Shown here in pieces: positions 25,815 to 37,340 of a stretch of DNA of 64,000 nucleotides. The notes beneath the pieces are model-generated. The model was given only the letters and a program-made list of their open reading frames with translations, was not told the DNA's origin and searched no databases. Numbering within the stretch: the stretch's first letter is position 1; the number at the start of each line of letters is the position of its first letter. The position numbers were made by a program, and so were the translations under genes. The stretch is from the NCBI GenBank assembly GCA_003254885.1, contig QANT01004527.1:21936-85935 (forward strand), written 5' to 3'. The stretch comes from Purshia tridentata. Its lineage: Eukaryota > Streptophyta > Magnoliopsida > Rosales > Rosaceae.

Positions 25815-26562
25815 AAACAGCAGAGAAATACAGCGGTGAGTAAGAAAATCAACAAGCAGGGAAATTTTGGAGAAGAAAACACAGTTTGGTATGCCGTTGG
25901 TGGAGTTTATAAGTTTGAATTGGAAGTTACATTGGTGAATAACACAAAGCTCAAAAGGACTATATATAGCTCATTGCCCAGTTTGGCCCAACTAAGAAGT
26001 TAGTGATGACTGAAGAGGAGACTTCAATTTTCACAAGGACCCCTGATCTGTAATGACTTCCACGTCTATTCCTGTGTGCAAACTTAAGACTATAACTGTA
26101 AATCAACTCGATAAAATTTGAGTCTGATTTGTATTGAGCTAGTTTTTATTTAATTGAGTTCAGTCCGTAAAATAAATGAGTTAAATTTGAACAAAATATT
26201 AAGCTCGTTAGAAAAATATTAAGTCAAACTTGAGCTTTGATATATCTAAATAATACGACTCGTCAAGAGATATATTCTTAACTTCTTATGAAATAGTTTC
26301 AGTTTGATTTGAGTTTGGTTCATTTGTTAAATTTTGGCTCATAAATGTTAGATTTTTATCAATTTTATAATCAAAATATTAAAAAGAAAATATGCCACTA
26401 TGGCTTGTAAAAAAGGGTGTCATATTTTTTGGGCTTTTATTGCCATAGAGTTGAGTTATAGAGTTATACAATCACATAGCAAGCCTGAATTAAACCGAGA
26501 CAGAAAGCCCGTCGAACCAACTACAACATATCTCTTCCCCATAAGTAAGCAAATCAAACGGT
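25815..26562 (-). pseudogene. Dispersed relic of the lectin receptor kinase 5' end and its promoter
   Basis: On the minus strand, 25815-25893 matches the signal-peptide codons of the receptor kinase at 44703-47099 (ACTGTGTTTTCTTCTCCAAA onward). The start is ACG instead of ATG. The homology runs on through the kinase upstream region (leader with AACACAAAGCTC, then 26070-26562) and closely matches 48912-50331 in the same orientation. Both copies end at the same block, CAAACGGT. Nothing of the rest of the kinase remains, so this is a non-functional duplicated fragment. The UGT array, SEH1 and the reductase/kinase pair lie between the two copies. Confidence 0.75.
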
Positions 26563-27123
26563 GCGGATAAGAACCCACCCATGCCAAACCAATATAATGA
26601 ATATATTTCCCTAGATTCTATACAGAATAAGAGTACTATTTGACTATTTCTTTATTATTTTAGAGAATTATAATATATGATAATGGTATATTTGACTACG
26701 TTCTAAAAGCTGGGGTGAGCTTTAGCCCTCCTAGCCTTCTATATAGATCTGTCACTGCTTCTCCCTAACTAAAATAATAATAATAAAATCCTTGCTCAAG
26801 CCAAAAAATTAAAATAAATTAAATTATTACCAAATAATACACCAAAATCACAAAATATTTCAATTTTAACCGACAATACTATATGCAAGATTACATTATG
26901 GTATAACGTACGTGTACATTCTGATGTTAATGTTGGAGACCATGAGACCAATTATACATGAGGGCCGGGGAAACCACAACCACATGCTTAGACAAAGCAG
27001 ATCACCATGCAATGCATTATTGCATTCTCTGGGTGAAACTACTTCAACAACCCCCGTCCCCAAAATATGTTTCAATAAATACTAAGTAAATTAAGCAACC
27101 AAAGGCAACACATCACAGCTGCA
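26563..27123. other. Intergenic region upstream of UGT copy 1
   Basis: AT-rich DNA with no gene. The last 60-100 bases are probably the old leader of the first UGT copy. Confidence 0.4.
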
Positions 27124-28554
27124 ATGGAAGACAGCCACCGCCTGAAACTGATCATCAAACCACCCCACGTGGCCATTGTCCCAACTCCAGGAATGGGTCA
27201 TCTCATACCCCTCGTCGAGTTGGCCAAACGACTCGTCGTCCACTACAACTTCACTGTCACCTTCATCATTGCTAACAATGGCTTAAACTTGACACCTCAA
27301 AAGAAATTCCTTGAAGCCTTGCCTCATCCTCAAACCATATCCTACATTTCTCCCACCTGTAAGCTTTGATGACCACCCTGAGGATGCCACGTTCGCAGAT
27401 AGACTTGTACTCAACTTGACTCGTTCCCTCTCTGCTCTACGAGACACAGTTAAGGTCCTAGCCGAGTCGACTCGGCTAGTGCCCCTTGCTGTAGATCTTG
27501 TTGCTGTGGAGGCCTTTGATGTGGCCAATGAATTCAACGTATACATTTCTTCACTAGTACAGCTATGAATTTGTGGTTTTCATTTCACTTGCCAAAGCTT
27601 GATGAAACACTTCTTGTGAGTACAGGGATTTGCCTGAACCGGTCCAACTTCTGGGCTGTGTACCTTTCCATGGTTGAGATTTTGTGGACCCGGTTCAAGA
27701 TAGGAACAACCCGACCTATGAAAAGGTGATTCACATGTTCAAGAGGTATAAGCTGGCTTCTGGGATCATGGTAAATAGTTTTATGGATTTGGAACCGGAT
27801 GCTTTAGCTTTCAAGGCAGGAGGACATGGTCTTCCACCAGTTTACCCAGTTGGACCGGTTATAAAGACAGGTTCGAGTGAAGGAGTAGTAGATTCGAACC
27901 GGTGTTTAAGCTGGTTAGATAGGCAGCCAGCTGGGTCAGTGTTGTTTGTTTCATTTGGGAGTGGTGGGTCTCTCTCACTTGAGCAGATGAAAGAGTTGGC
28001 CTTGGGGCGTGAGTTAAGTGGGCAGAGATTTCTTTGGGTGGTTAAGACCCCAAACGAGACTGCCAAAAAATGCCAACTACTTTAGTGTCCAAGGTACCAA
28101 GGACCCCATAGGTTTTCTACCACATGGGTTCTTGGATAGGACCAAAGAGGTGGGTCTAGTGGTACCATCTTGGGCTCCTCAAGTGCAAGTTCTAAGTCAT
28201 GGGTCAACAGGTGGGTTTTTGACCCATTGTGGATGGAACTCAATCCTAGAGAGTATAGTGCATGGTGTGCCTTTAATTGCTTGGCCACTGTATGCAGAGC
28301 AAAAGATGAACGCAGTACTGTTAGTCGATGGTTTAAAGGTGGCATTGGGGGTCAAAATGAATGATAAAGGCAAAGTGGAGCACCAAGATATTGCCAAGTT
28401 TGCAAGGGACCTAATTGAAGGAAATGAAGGGAAATTGCTCAAGAACAAGGTAAAGGAGCTGGAAGAGGCAGCCAAAGTGGTTTTGGGCCAAGAATGGTCC
28501 TTTACCAAATATTTTGCTGAGGTGGCTCAGATATGGAAAGACCACAAGAACTAA
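27124..28554 (+). pseudogene. UGT72-like glucosyltransferase copy 1, multiply broken
   Basis: The ATG and the catalytic-His region (PTPGMGHLIP) are intact, and the UDP-sugar-binding PSPG box is complete (WAPQVQVLSHGSTGGFLTHC, then ESIVHGVPLIAWPLYAEQ). At least five lesions separate them: a net frame change at about 27341-27347; loss of about seven bases at 27541-27550; one base lost at about 27608 in the DETTSCEY region; an in-frame TGA at 27675-27677 where the paralogues have Arg; and one extra A in the run at 28065-28070. It is the most decayed of the four tandem copies and cannot encode a full enzyme. The family is plant secondary-metabolite glucosyltransferase (hydroquinone/monolignol-type, UGT72B-like). 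Confidence 0.85.
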
Positions 28555-29992
28555 CCCGCCCTTGTAATTAAGGGTCGAGTCCGTCGAGTTATTGAGGAGG
28601 ACACCAAAGATTTGCTTACGACCTTCACGAAAGTGAGTTGTCAGTTTTTGTAGTTGTGAGTCAAATAGAGTGTCAATGTCATGTATGACATGTATGGTTA
28701 AATTCTGAGTCCGGGCCTCTATGGCTTTAGTCTTTCTTTATATGAAGATATTGCTATTGAATAAAATTTCCTCTTATTTATTCTCATTAAAATAAAAAAT
28801 AAAAAATAAATGCTTTCGTTAAAAATTAAATCGCTTATGTTAGTTGATATCTTTCTTCTGAGACAATGAAAAGGGGGATGCAGTAAATTAACTTAATCGC
28901 TTACTTTTACCGTATCTCCCATAACACAAATCTTATCTTGGAAGAGTCCTTTTCGGAACTTAGCATTTTGTGGATATTTTACCACTTTAAATAGATGAGA
29001 CACGTGCAAGTGCATGCATGTGTCATGCATGATTTGCGTAGTAGTTAGTAGGTGCCTAGGTGCTAGCTACTTCCTGATCACCAACTTTAAGATTTTTCCA
29101 TTAAGTATAAATTTTGGTCCATACATTTTAATTGTTTTAATTTTGATATTGTATTTGTATTTGTAAATCGCTATAATTAATTTTATGCTATATAGCATTA
29201 ATTAATAATGTTTATTAAGTTGTTAAATTCGTTACACTTTAATTAGTTATGCACCATACAAAAGGTTGTGATTTTAGTTTTGTTGTTTACAAAATGTTAC
29301 AATTTTAATCTTGAATTTTACAAATCATTTAGCATTTTAAAGACAGATAATAATTTAATGGATGAAAATGTAACGTGTTTTGGAAATGTAACAGTTTGCA
29401 AAATACAAGATTAATCAGAATAAATGAAATTATAAGAACAAAAGTGAAACTTTGTCAAATTATAAGGACCAAAACTAAAATTTAATCTAAAAAGTATGTA
29501 ACCCTTGTTAGGAAATCTTCCTTAATTATATATATACAGAGACCGTATTAATCAAAATATTTTGACGTTTTGAATTTTAGAATGAATGAAATTGGACCGT
29601 TTTGTAAAATTGGTAACGTAGTGTTTACGGCGTTTTGCTCACCAATGGTTCAGCTTTAAACTAAATTTTGTAATTGTGATACTCTAGAATCTAACAGATC
29701 TGTAAAGTTCTTGGACTTTTTTTTTAATATATTATGACGCCATGGCTACAGCACAATGTGAATATAATGGAGATAGCAAAATGACAAGAAGCTAAAATGA
29801 CAAAAGGCACAGTCCGAGTTGAGCCCATTATTTTATCAATAAAATTGGGGCAACCAAGTACATTCCAGACGCGTGATCCCACATCATTGTTTTATAAGAC
29901 AGCCAAGTTTTTCTGAATTTAGACACACTCATCTCATCAGTCATCGCCAACAAACAGTCCACCATTCTCCAAAACTAAAAACCAAACTAAAA
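28555..29992. other. Spacer between UGT copies 1 and 2
   Basis: AT-rich spacer. 29104-29495 begins AAATTTTGGTCC and ends in a rough inverse of it (GGACCAAAACTAAAATTT). This suggests a degenerate foldback transposon, but the ends are not clear enough to call. No gene is seen. Confidence 0.4.
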
Positions 29993-31414
29993 ATGGAAGA
30001 CACCCAACAGCCCCATCCCAACGTTGCCATCGTCCCAACTCCAGGATTGGGGCATCTCATCCCGCTCGTCGAGTTGGCCAAACGACTTGTCGTCCACCAT
30101 CACTTCACCGTCACCTTCATCATTCCAAACGACGGCTCGTCCTTGGCACCCCAGAAGAAAGTCCTTCAAGCCTTGCCCCAAACCATATCCTCCACCTTTC
30201 TCCCCCCCGTAAGCTTCGACGACCTTCCCGAGGACGCCTTGACGGAAACCAGAATCGCTCTCACCTTAACTCGCTCCCTCTCTGCTCTACGAGACTCGGT
30301 CAAGGTCCTAGCTGAGTCTACTCGGCTAGTGGCTCTTGTGGTTGATCTTTTTGGTCTGGAGGCCTTTGATGTGGCCAATGAATTCAACGTACTACCCTAT
30401 GTTTTCTTCCCTACCACGGCTATGGGTTTGTGGTTTGTATTTCATTTGCCAAAGCTTCATGAAACCACTTCTTGTGAGTACAGGGATTTGCCTAAACCGG
30501 TACAACTTCCGGGCTGTGTGCCTCTCCATGGTAGAGATTTCGTGGACCCGGTTCAAGATAGGAAAAACCCGGCTTATGAAGGGATGATTCAGTTGAGCAA
30601 GAGGTATAAGACGGCTGCTGGGATCATGGTGAATAGTTTTTGGGATTTGGAACCGGCTGCTTTCAAGGCTTTCAAGGATGAAGGACATGGTCTTCCACCG
30701 GTTTACCCGGTTGGACCGGTCATAAAGACGGGTTCGAGTGAAGGGGTGTTAGAATCGAACCAGTGTTTGAGGTGGCTAGATAGGCAGCCAGCTGGGTCGG
30801 TGTTATTTGTTTCGTTTGGAAGTGGTGGGTCTCTCTCACTTGAGCAGATGAATGAGTTGGCCTTAGGACTTGAATTGAGTGGGCAGAGGTTTATTTGGGT
30901 GGTTAAGACCCCAAATGAGACGGCCAAGAATGCCAGCTACTTTAGTGTCCAAAGTACTAAGGATCCTTTGAGTTTTTTACCCAATGGGTTCTTGGAGAGG
31001 ACCAAAGAGGTGGGCCTAGTGGTACCCTCTTGGGCCCCACAGGTCCAAGTGCTAAGTCATGGCTCAACAGGTGGCTTTTTGACCCATTGTGGGTGGAACT
31101 CAATACTGGAAAGTATAGTGCATAGTGTGGCTTTAATTGCTTGGCCACTGTATGCAGAGCAAAAGATGAATGCAGTACAACTAGTGGATGATTTCAAGGT
31201 GGCATTTAGGGTCAAAATGAATGATAAGGGCATAGTGGAGCACCAAGATATCGCTAACTATGCAAGGGCCCTAATTGAAGGAGATGAAGGGAAATTACTG
31301 AGGAACAAGATGAAAAAGCTGCAAGAGGCAGCCCAAGTGGCTTTGAGCCAAGAAGGGTCGTCTACCAAATCACTTGCCCAGGTAGCTCAGATATGGAAGG
31401 GCCACAAGAACTGA
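29993..31414 (+). CDS. UGT72-like UDP-glucosyltransferase, copy 2 (only open copy)
   Basis: 473 residues, intronless, starting at ATG 29993 (MEDTQQPHPNVAIVPTPGLG). The frame is open further upstream, but all four copies start at the equivalent ATG. It has the catalytic His in PTPGLGHLIP, an acceptor-side Asp in VVDLFG, the linker and the C-terminal PSPG box (WAPQVQVLSHGSTGGFLTHC onward, ending WPLYAEQ). UGT72B enzymes glucosylate small phenolics such as hydroquinone, monolignols and flavonols in the cytosol; the acceptor here is unknown. One oddity is that the conserved Gly-Val-Pro inside PSPG, present in the other three copies as ESIVHGVPLIAW, is Ser-Val-Ala here. The open frame suggests recent or continuing function, but activity with this donor site is uncertain. 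Confidence 0.85.
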   Translation: MEDTQQPHPNVAIVPTPGLGHLIPLVELAKRLVVHHHFTVTFIIPNDGSSLAPQKKVLQALPQTISSTFLPPVSFDDLPEDALTETRIALTLTRSLSALRDSVKVLAESTRLVALVVDLFGLEAFDVANEFNVLPYVFFPTTAMGLWFVFHLPKLHETTSCEYRDLPKPVQLPGCVPLHGRDFVDPVQDRKNPAYEGMIQLSKRYKTAAGIMVNSFWDLEPAAFKAFKDEGHGLPPVYPVGPVIKTGSSEGVLESNQCLRWLDRQPAGSVLFVSFGSGGSLSLEQMNELALGLELSGQRFIWVVKTPNETAKNASYFSVQSTKDPLSFLPNGFLERTKEVGLVVPSWAPQVQVLSHGSTGGFLTHCGWNSILESIVHSVALIAWPLYAEQKMNAVQLVDDFKVAFRVKMNDKGIVEHQDIANYARALIEGDEGKLLRNKMKKLQEAAQVALSQEGSSTKSLAQVAQIWKGHKN

Positions 31415-33720
31415 GTTCCCAAGTACTGTGTCAAATGAATGCTTTCATTAAAACTTGAATAACATTTATAATAATAGTTTGCCCATTTTGTACTTATCTG
31501 TCAATGTTCTTTTACTTTTTTTACATTATTGGTTGATCGAGCATTTTATTTCTCTTATATTGGACTTGTATGGGGCTGGGATGAAGGTTAGTTGCAATAA
31601 TAGTCCTCAAACTTTTCTGGTCCAATGTTGCATTCATTTTGCACATCTTCCAGTCCACCATATTGGGGTTCTTTTGGTATCAGAATGTATTACATAGATC
31701 ACCAGTTAATTAATGTTTTTCTTTGAGATGATCACCAGGTAATTGATTTGGTGAAGCATAAACAATGCATCCACAAGTATTTTGTGTTACGTGATTTTGT
31801 TATATATCTTAATTATAGCATAGGATCTCCTTAATTGTAAGTATTGTATTTGATTATTGTACAGCTATTCTTTCCTAGATTAGCTACTTCGTATCACCTT
31901 ATAATGGGGTTGTATCTTTATAAACAATTCATTCAAAAAATACCAGAAGATTTCCCAAATACTTCTCCAAATTAACATTTTGAAGTAACTTGTAAGTCCT
32001 TTCATAGATACTTGCATTTTTGCAATGAATTAAAGAGATTATGTGGGTAAAATGTAACATATATGGTAACTTGGTGAAATGCCTTCCATGCAAAGGAACT
32101 AAGTACCACCCCAAATTTCACATGCTAACTAGCTATGTCTTCATTCATTTACTAATTGGCAATCTAAAAATGTACTTTGTAATTTCAGGGAGAACAAGAT
32201 GCAGACCATCTGAGCTTGATCTGTCTTTTTTTTAAACTCTCCCTCTGAGTTATGTTTCTTTTTTTTGGTCTGATGATTGTTTAGGCTTGGTTAGGGCTCC
32301 TCCAGTGAATTATTAGTTTTGTTATGGACTTTAGCCCTCCTCCTGATACCAAAACAAAAAAAATGTACTTTGTAAGCATATGAATTATCACAAAATAAAG
32401 TTGACATGTGCATCCCGAAAAGTAGATAAAAAAGAAACAAATTAGTGCAACAAACCACACATTAGCTTCCAACAAATCACCGATCGGCTTTCAACAACCA
32501 GCAATACTAATAAAGATTTGTAATTTTATTATAACCTTAAATTAACCACGTCTCGGTTTCACTACATATCTGCTAAACATGCTTGCTGTCCGTAATCCTC
32601 CCTTCAGCTTGAGGGGTCATATTGAGGGATCAAGATCAGTAAGCCACGTGTCAATAGATCAACGGCTCTGAGAAGAGGTCGTGAGGATCGCGCGCAATAT
32701 TAGCCATTGATTGTTAGAGCTAATTAGCTAATTGATGATGTAATTGTTGCATTAGTTCTAACAAACTAGAGTATGTTAGCTTTAGTTACCTCCATATAAA
32801 TATATCAAAGAGCTAATTTTATCAAAATTATTGTTTCTCCTCAGAGAGAACCAACATTAATGGAGAAGAAATGCAGCACCAAAATGTATGCAGAAAACTA
32901 AAAAAGATATAGAAGAGGCAGACTGCGATATATTAAATATGTTCCAGACCATGATAGAACAAAATACAAAATATAATTTCTCCATTTTCAACAGATTTAT
33001 CTATTTTACATGAAGAATATTAATTATGAAAGACTAATTCATTATGATATATGATATAGAGGCATATGAGAAATGATTATCGGTCTCCATTAAGAAAAAA
33101 AAAAAAAACTATATTCTTGAATAGAAAACTTGATTAAATGTTTAACTTCAAAGTTTCAACCAAGATTTAATCTGTATATTTTGATCAAAAGAAGAGAGAT
33201 CCAGCCATTATTAGGATAGCTTTTGATATTCAATTCCAGCATGCTAGGATTGCGACTTCACGTACATTTAGCTGTACTTTTGGGAAACGAATGAGAAACT
33301 TTTATACGCAACACATGACATGTTTGGTTTTTTTGTTAGAACACATGACATATATGTTGACAGTTAAGTGATGTTTTTTGTTAGAAAATAATCGAAATCT
33401 GGATTTAACTTAATCCTAATTCTTATTCCACCTACCTTCATCATTTGAACTAACCCCAAATAATAACTTGGGTATTATAATTAATACTAAGCTCCTAAAT
33501 AGTTCACATATTATTATTTAATTAAATTCGTAACATAATGTTAACATCTCAATGTCATATAGAGAAGCGTCCTTCCCAATCGCTTCACTAAGATGAAGAA
33601 AGCACAACGACAGAAAATATAAATACTGACCAAAGCACTGTCCACACTCATTAAAATCTTCAATAAATACTGGCCAAAGTGTGGCGGAGCCTCTTACTCT
33701 AATTTCTTGCATTCAATTCA
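31415..33720. other. Spacer between UGT copies 2 and 3
   Basis: AT-rich, with no supported gene. The short open frames at 31455-32475 show no protein-like composition. Confidence 0.45.
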
Positions 33721-35174
33721 ATGGAAGAAATCCACCACTACCACCACCACCACCACCACCATCAGAAACTGAAACCACCCCACGTGGCCATTGTCCCAAG
33801 TCCAGGAATGGGTCATCTCATCCCCCTCGTGGAGTTGGCCAAACGACTCGTCGTCCACCACAACTTCACTGTCACCTTCATCATTCCCAACGATGGCTCA
33901 AACTTGACAGCCCACCAAAAGAAAGTCCTTGAAGCCCTGCCTCTAACCATATCCTCCACTTTTCTCCCTCCTGTAAGCTTCGGTGACCTCCCTGATGATG
34001 CCACGGTCGCAAGTAGAATTGTACTCACCTTGAATCGTTCCCTCTCTGCTCTGCGAGACTCACTTAAGGTGCTAGCTGAGTCGACTCGGCTTGTGGCCCT
34101 TGTTGTTGATCTTTTTGGTGGCGAGGCCTTTGATGTGGCCAATGAATTCAACGTGCTACCGTACATTTTCTTCCCTGGTACAGCTGTGGGTTTGTGGTTT
34201 GCTTTTCATTTGCCAAAGCTTGATGAAACCACTTCTTGTGAATACCGGGACTTGCCTGAACTGGTCCAACTTCCGGGTTGTGTGCCTCTCCATGGTAGGG
34301 ATTTTGTGGACCCGGTTCAAGAAAGGAACGACCCGGCTTATGAAGTGATGATTCACATGTGCAAGAGGTATAAGCTGGCTGCTGGGATCATGGTGAATAG
34401 TTTTATGGATCTGGAACCGGGTGCTTTCAAGGCTTTCAAGAAAGAAGGACATGGTCTTCCACCGGTTTACCCGGTTAGACCGATCATAAAGACCGGTTCG
34501 AGTGAAGAGGTGGTAGATTCCGATGAGTACTGGTTGAGGTGGCTAGATAGGCAGCCACGTGGGTCGGTGTTGTTTGTTTCATTTGGGAGTGGTGGGTCTC
34601 TAACAATTGAACAGATGAATGAGTTGGCCTTGGGGATTGAGTTAAGTAGGCAGGGGTTTCTTTGGGTTGTTAGGAGCCCAAATGAGACGTCTAGCAATTC
34701 CAGTTACTTTGGTGTGCAAGGCACCAATACCCTCTTAGTTTTCTACCAAATGGGTTCTTGGAGAGGACCAAAGAGGTGGGTCTAGTGGTGCCCTTTTGGG
34801 CTCCTCAGGTACAGGTGCTAAGTCCTGGCTCAACAGGTTGGTTTTTGACCCATTGTGGATGGAACTCAAGCCTTGAGAGCATTGTGCATGGTGTGCCTCT
34901 AATTGCTTGGCCACTGTATGCAGAGCAAAAGATGAATGTAGTACTGCTAGTGGATGGTTTAAAGGTGGCATTGAGGGTCAAAATGAATGATAAAGGCATA
35001 GTAGAGCACCAAGATATTGCTAACTATGCAAGACGTCTAATTGAAGAAGATGAAGGGGCATTGTTGAAGAACAAGGTGAAAGAGCTAAAGGAGGCAGCCC
35101 AAGTGGTCTTGAGCCAACAAGGGTCGTCTTCCAAATCACTGGACGAGGTAGCGAGTCTATGGGAGGGCCACTAG
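33721..35174 (+). pseudogene. UGT72-like glucosyltransferase copy 3, one frameshift
   Basis: The frame from ATG 33721 runs through the catalytic-His motif (PSPGMGHLIP) and the N-terminal domain, then leaves frame at about 34726-34729. There GGCACCAATACCCTC replaces the expected GGC-ACC-AAx-xAC-CCT, one base short. The +1 frame continues with ERTKEVGLVVPFWAPQVQVL, the full PSPG box with HCGWNS and HGVPLIAWPLYAEQ, and a normal end at 35174. It is thus an otherwise complete gene with one lesion in the interdomain linker. It may be a recent null allele or a sequencing error. After the start it carries a run of seven histidines encoded by a CAC/CAT repeat, absent from the other copies. Confidence 0.85.
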
Positions 35175-35912
35175 AGGTAACCAATTGCCATTTGACGCGT
35201 CAATTAATGGTTTCTCAAAGCTAGGATTTTGATTCTCTATTTATCTTATTATTGTTTCTTTCAATTTTAGGATGCACAACCATTAGTTTATGTAATTCCT
35301 CCACTTAATAGTTTATATAATTCCTCCACTATTTATTAATTCTTCCACTATTATAATTTATCACTAAAGTCTTAATTTATATAAAGACGAGAGATGATCC
35401 ATACTCGGTTTTAAGTTTTGATAAAAAATAATGTTAAGTGCATCATATTTTTAACACATTTTTAATAAAGATGAAGTCAAAGAAACGAAATTAGGATTTT
35501 AAATTGAGATGGATTAAACTTTCAAATAAACTTGTTTTTAAAAAAAAATCCAACTAGTGTTTTCAATATTAAAGAAAAATACTTGCCACCCAATTTGAAT
35601 TGTGTCTCTTTTAATATTTTTCAATAAATTATAAATTTACAACTTTCAATTAGGGGTGGACAAAGTTCAATTCAGCCGATTCACCCTTAACCGTGCGCTG
35701 CATCAACAGTTTTTTTTTGTAACTCAGATTTTTTCTTTTTCTTTTTTTTCAATTTAATTCGGTGTCGTCTATTCACGGTTTTTTAAGTCGCCGTACCTTT
35801 TACAATGAACTTATGGATAGCATCGCACCCCAACCGACACCGACAGTCTCCTATATCTCTATGAAATACTTGGCAAACCCCAAGTTTGTAATAGTTAACA
35901 CCCAAAACTACA
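35175..35912. other. Spacer between UGT copies 3 and 4
   Basis: AT-rich DNA with a T-rich tract near 35710-35750. No gene is seen. Confidence 0.4.
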
Positions 35913-37340
35913 ATGGAAGACGCCCAACAGCAGAAATTGATAAAGCCACCCCATCCCCACATAGCCATCGTCCCAACTCCAGGAATGGGCCATCTAATTC
36001 CGCTCGTCGCATTAGCGAAACGACTCGTCGTACACCACAATTTCAACGTCATCTTCTTCGTTCCAAACGACGGGTCGTCCGTGACACCCCAAAAGAAACT
36101 CCTCGAAGCCCTGCCCAAAACTATCTCCTCCATTTTTCTCCCTCCTGTCAGCTTTGACGACCTCCCTGAAGACGCACAGATAGAAACCAGAATTTCACTC
36201 ACCTTGACTCGTTCCCTTTCTGCTCTGCGAGACTCAGTCAAGCTCCTAGCTGAGTCAACACGGCTAGTTGCTCTTGTTGTTGATATTTTTGGTGCGGACG
36301 CATTTGAAGTGGCTAATGAGTTCCACGTGGCACCATATATGTTCTGCCCCACGAATGCTATGGTTTTGTCTTTTGGGTTACATTTGCAGAAGCTTGATGA
36401 AACCACTTCTGGTGAGTACAGGGACTTGCCTGAACCGGTCGAGTTGCATGGCTGCGTACCCATCCATGGTAGAGATCTTTTAGACCCGGTTCCGGATAGG
36501 AAGAATGAGGCCTACAAAGCCACACTTCGCATATCCAAGAAGTTTACTTTGGCTTCTGGGATCATGGTGAATAGCTTTATGGATTTGGAACCGGGTGTTT
36601 TCAAGGCTTTGAAGGAAGGGGGACGCGGTTTCCCACCGGTTTATCCTGTTGGACCGCTAATACAGAGCGGTTCGACCGGTGGGATAGATGGGCACGAATG
36701 CTTGACCTGGTTGGATAGGCAGCCACGTGGGTCATTGCTATTTGTGGCATTTGGGAGTGGTGGGACTCTCTCACTTGAGCAGATGAATGAGTTGGCCTTA
36801 GGACTTGAACTGAGTAAGCAGAGATTTCTTTGGGTAGTTAAGAGCCCAAATGAGACTGCCAATAATGCCAGCTACTTTAGTGTCCAAGGTATGCAGGACC
36901 CTTTTCCAAATGTTCTACCTAATGGGTTCTTGGAGAGGACTAAAGAGGTTGGTCTAGTGGTGCCCACTTGGGCCCCATAGGTCCAAGTTCTTAGCCATGG
37001 CTCAACAGGTGGGTTTTTGACCCATTGTGGGTGGAACTCAACCTTGGAGAGCATTGTGCATGGTGTGCCTTTGATTGCTTGGCCACTCTATGCAGAGCAA
37101 AAGATGAATGCAGTTTTGCTAGCCGATGATATAAAGGTGGCATTGAGGGTCAAAATGAACGACAAGGGCATTGTGGAGTGCCAAGATATAGCTAAGTATG
37201 CAAGAGGCCTAATTGAAGGAGATGTAGGCAAATTGCTAAGGAACAAGATGAAAGAGCTGAAAGAGGCAGCCAAAATGGCTTTGACCCAACAAGGGTCATC
37301 TGCCAAATCACTTGCTGAGGTTGCTCAGATATGGAACTAA
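35913..37340 (+). pseudogene. UGT72-like glucosyltransferase copy 4, nonsense codon in the PSPG box
   Basis: The frame is continuous from ATG 35913 to the normal stop at 37338-37340 except for one TAG at 36978-36980. It replaces the CAG (Gln) in the WAPQ that opens the PSPG box. A single C-to-T transition explains it. Everything else is present: PTPGMGHLIP with the catalytic His, VVDIFG, and after the stop VQVLSHGSTGGFLTHCGWNS and HGVPLIAWPLYAEQ. The truncated product (355 residues) lacks the whole UDP-sugar site. Readthrough or a polymorphic null allele is possible. Confidence 0.88.

Noticed and set aside
29104-29495. Foldback-like segment in the UGT spacer
   Set aside because: The AAATTTTGGTCC-type ends are roughly inverse but too diverged, with no clear target duplication.
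35783-36463. 226-codon antisense frame over UGT copy 4
   Set aside because: It is the reverse of conserved UGT codons; similar antisense frames appear over all four copies.
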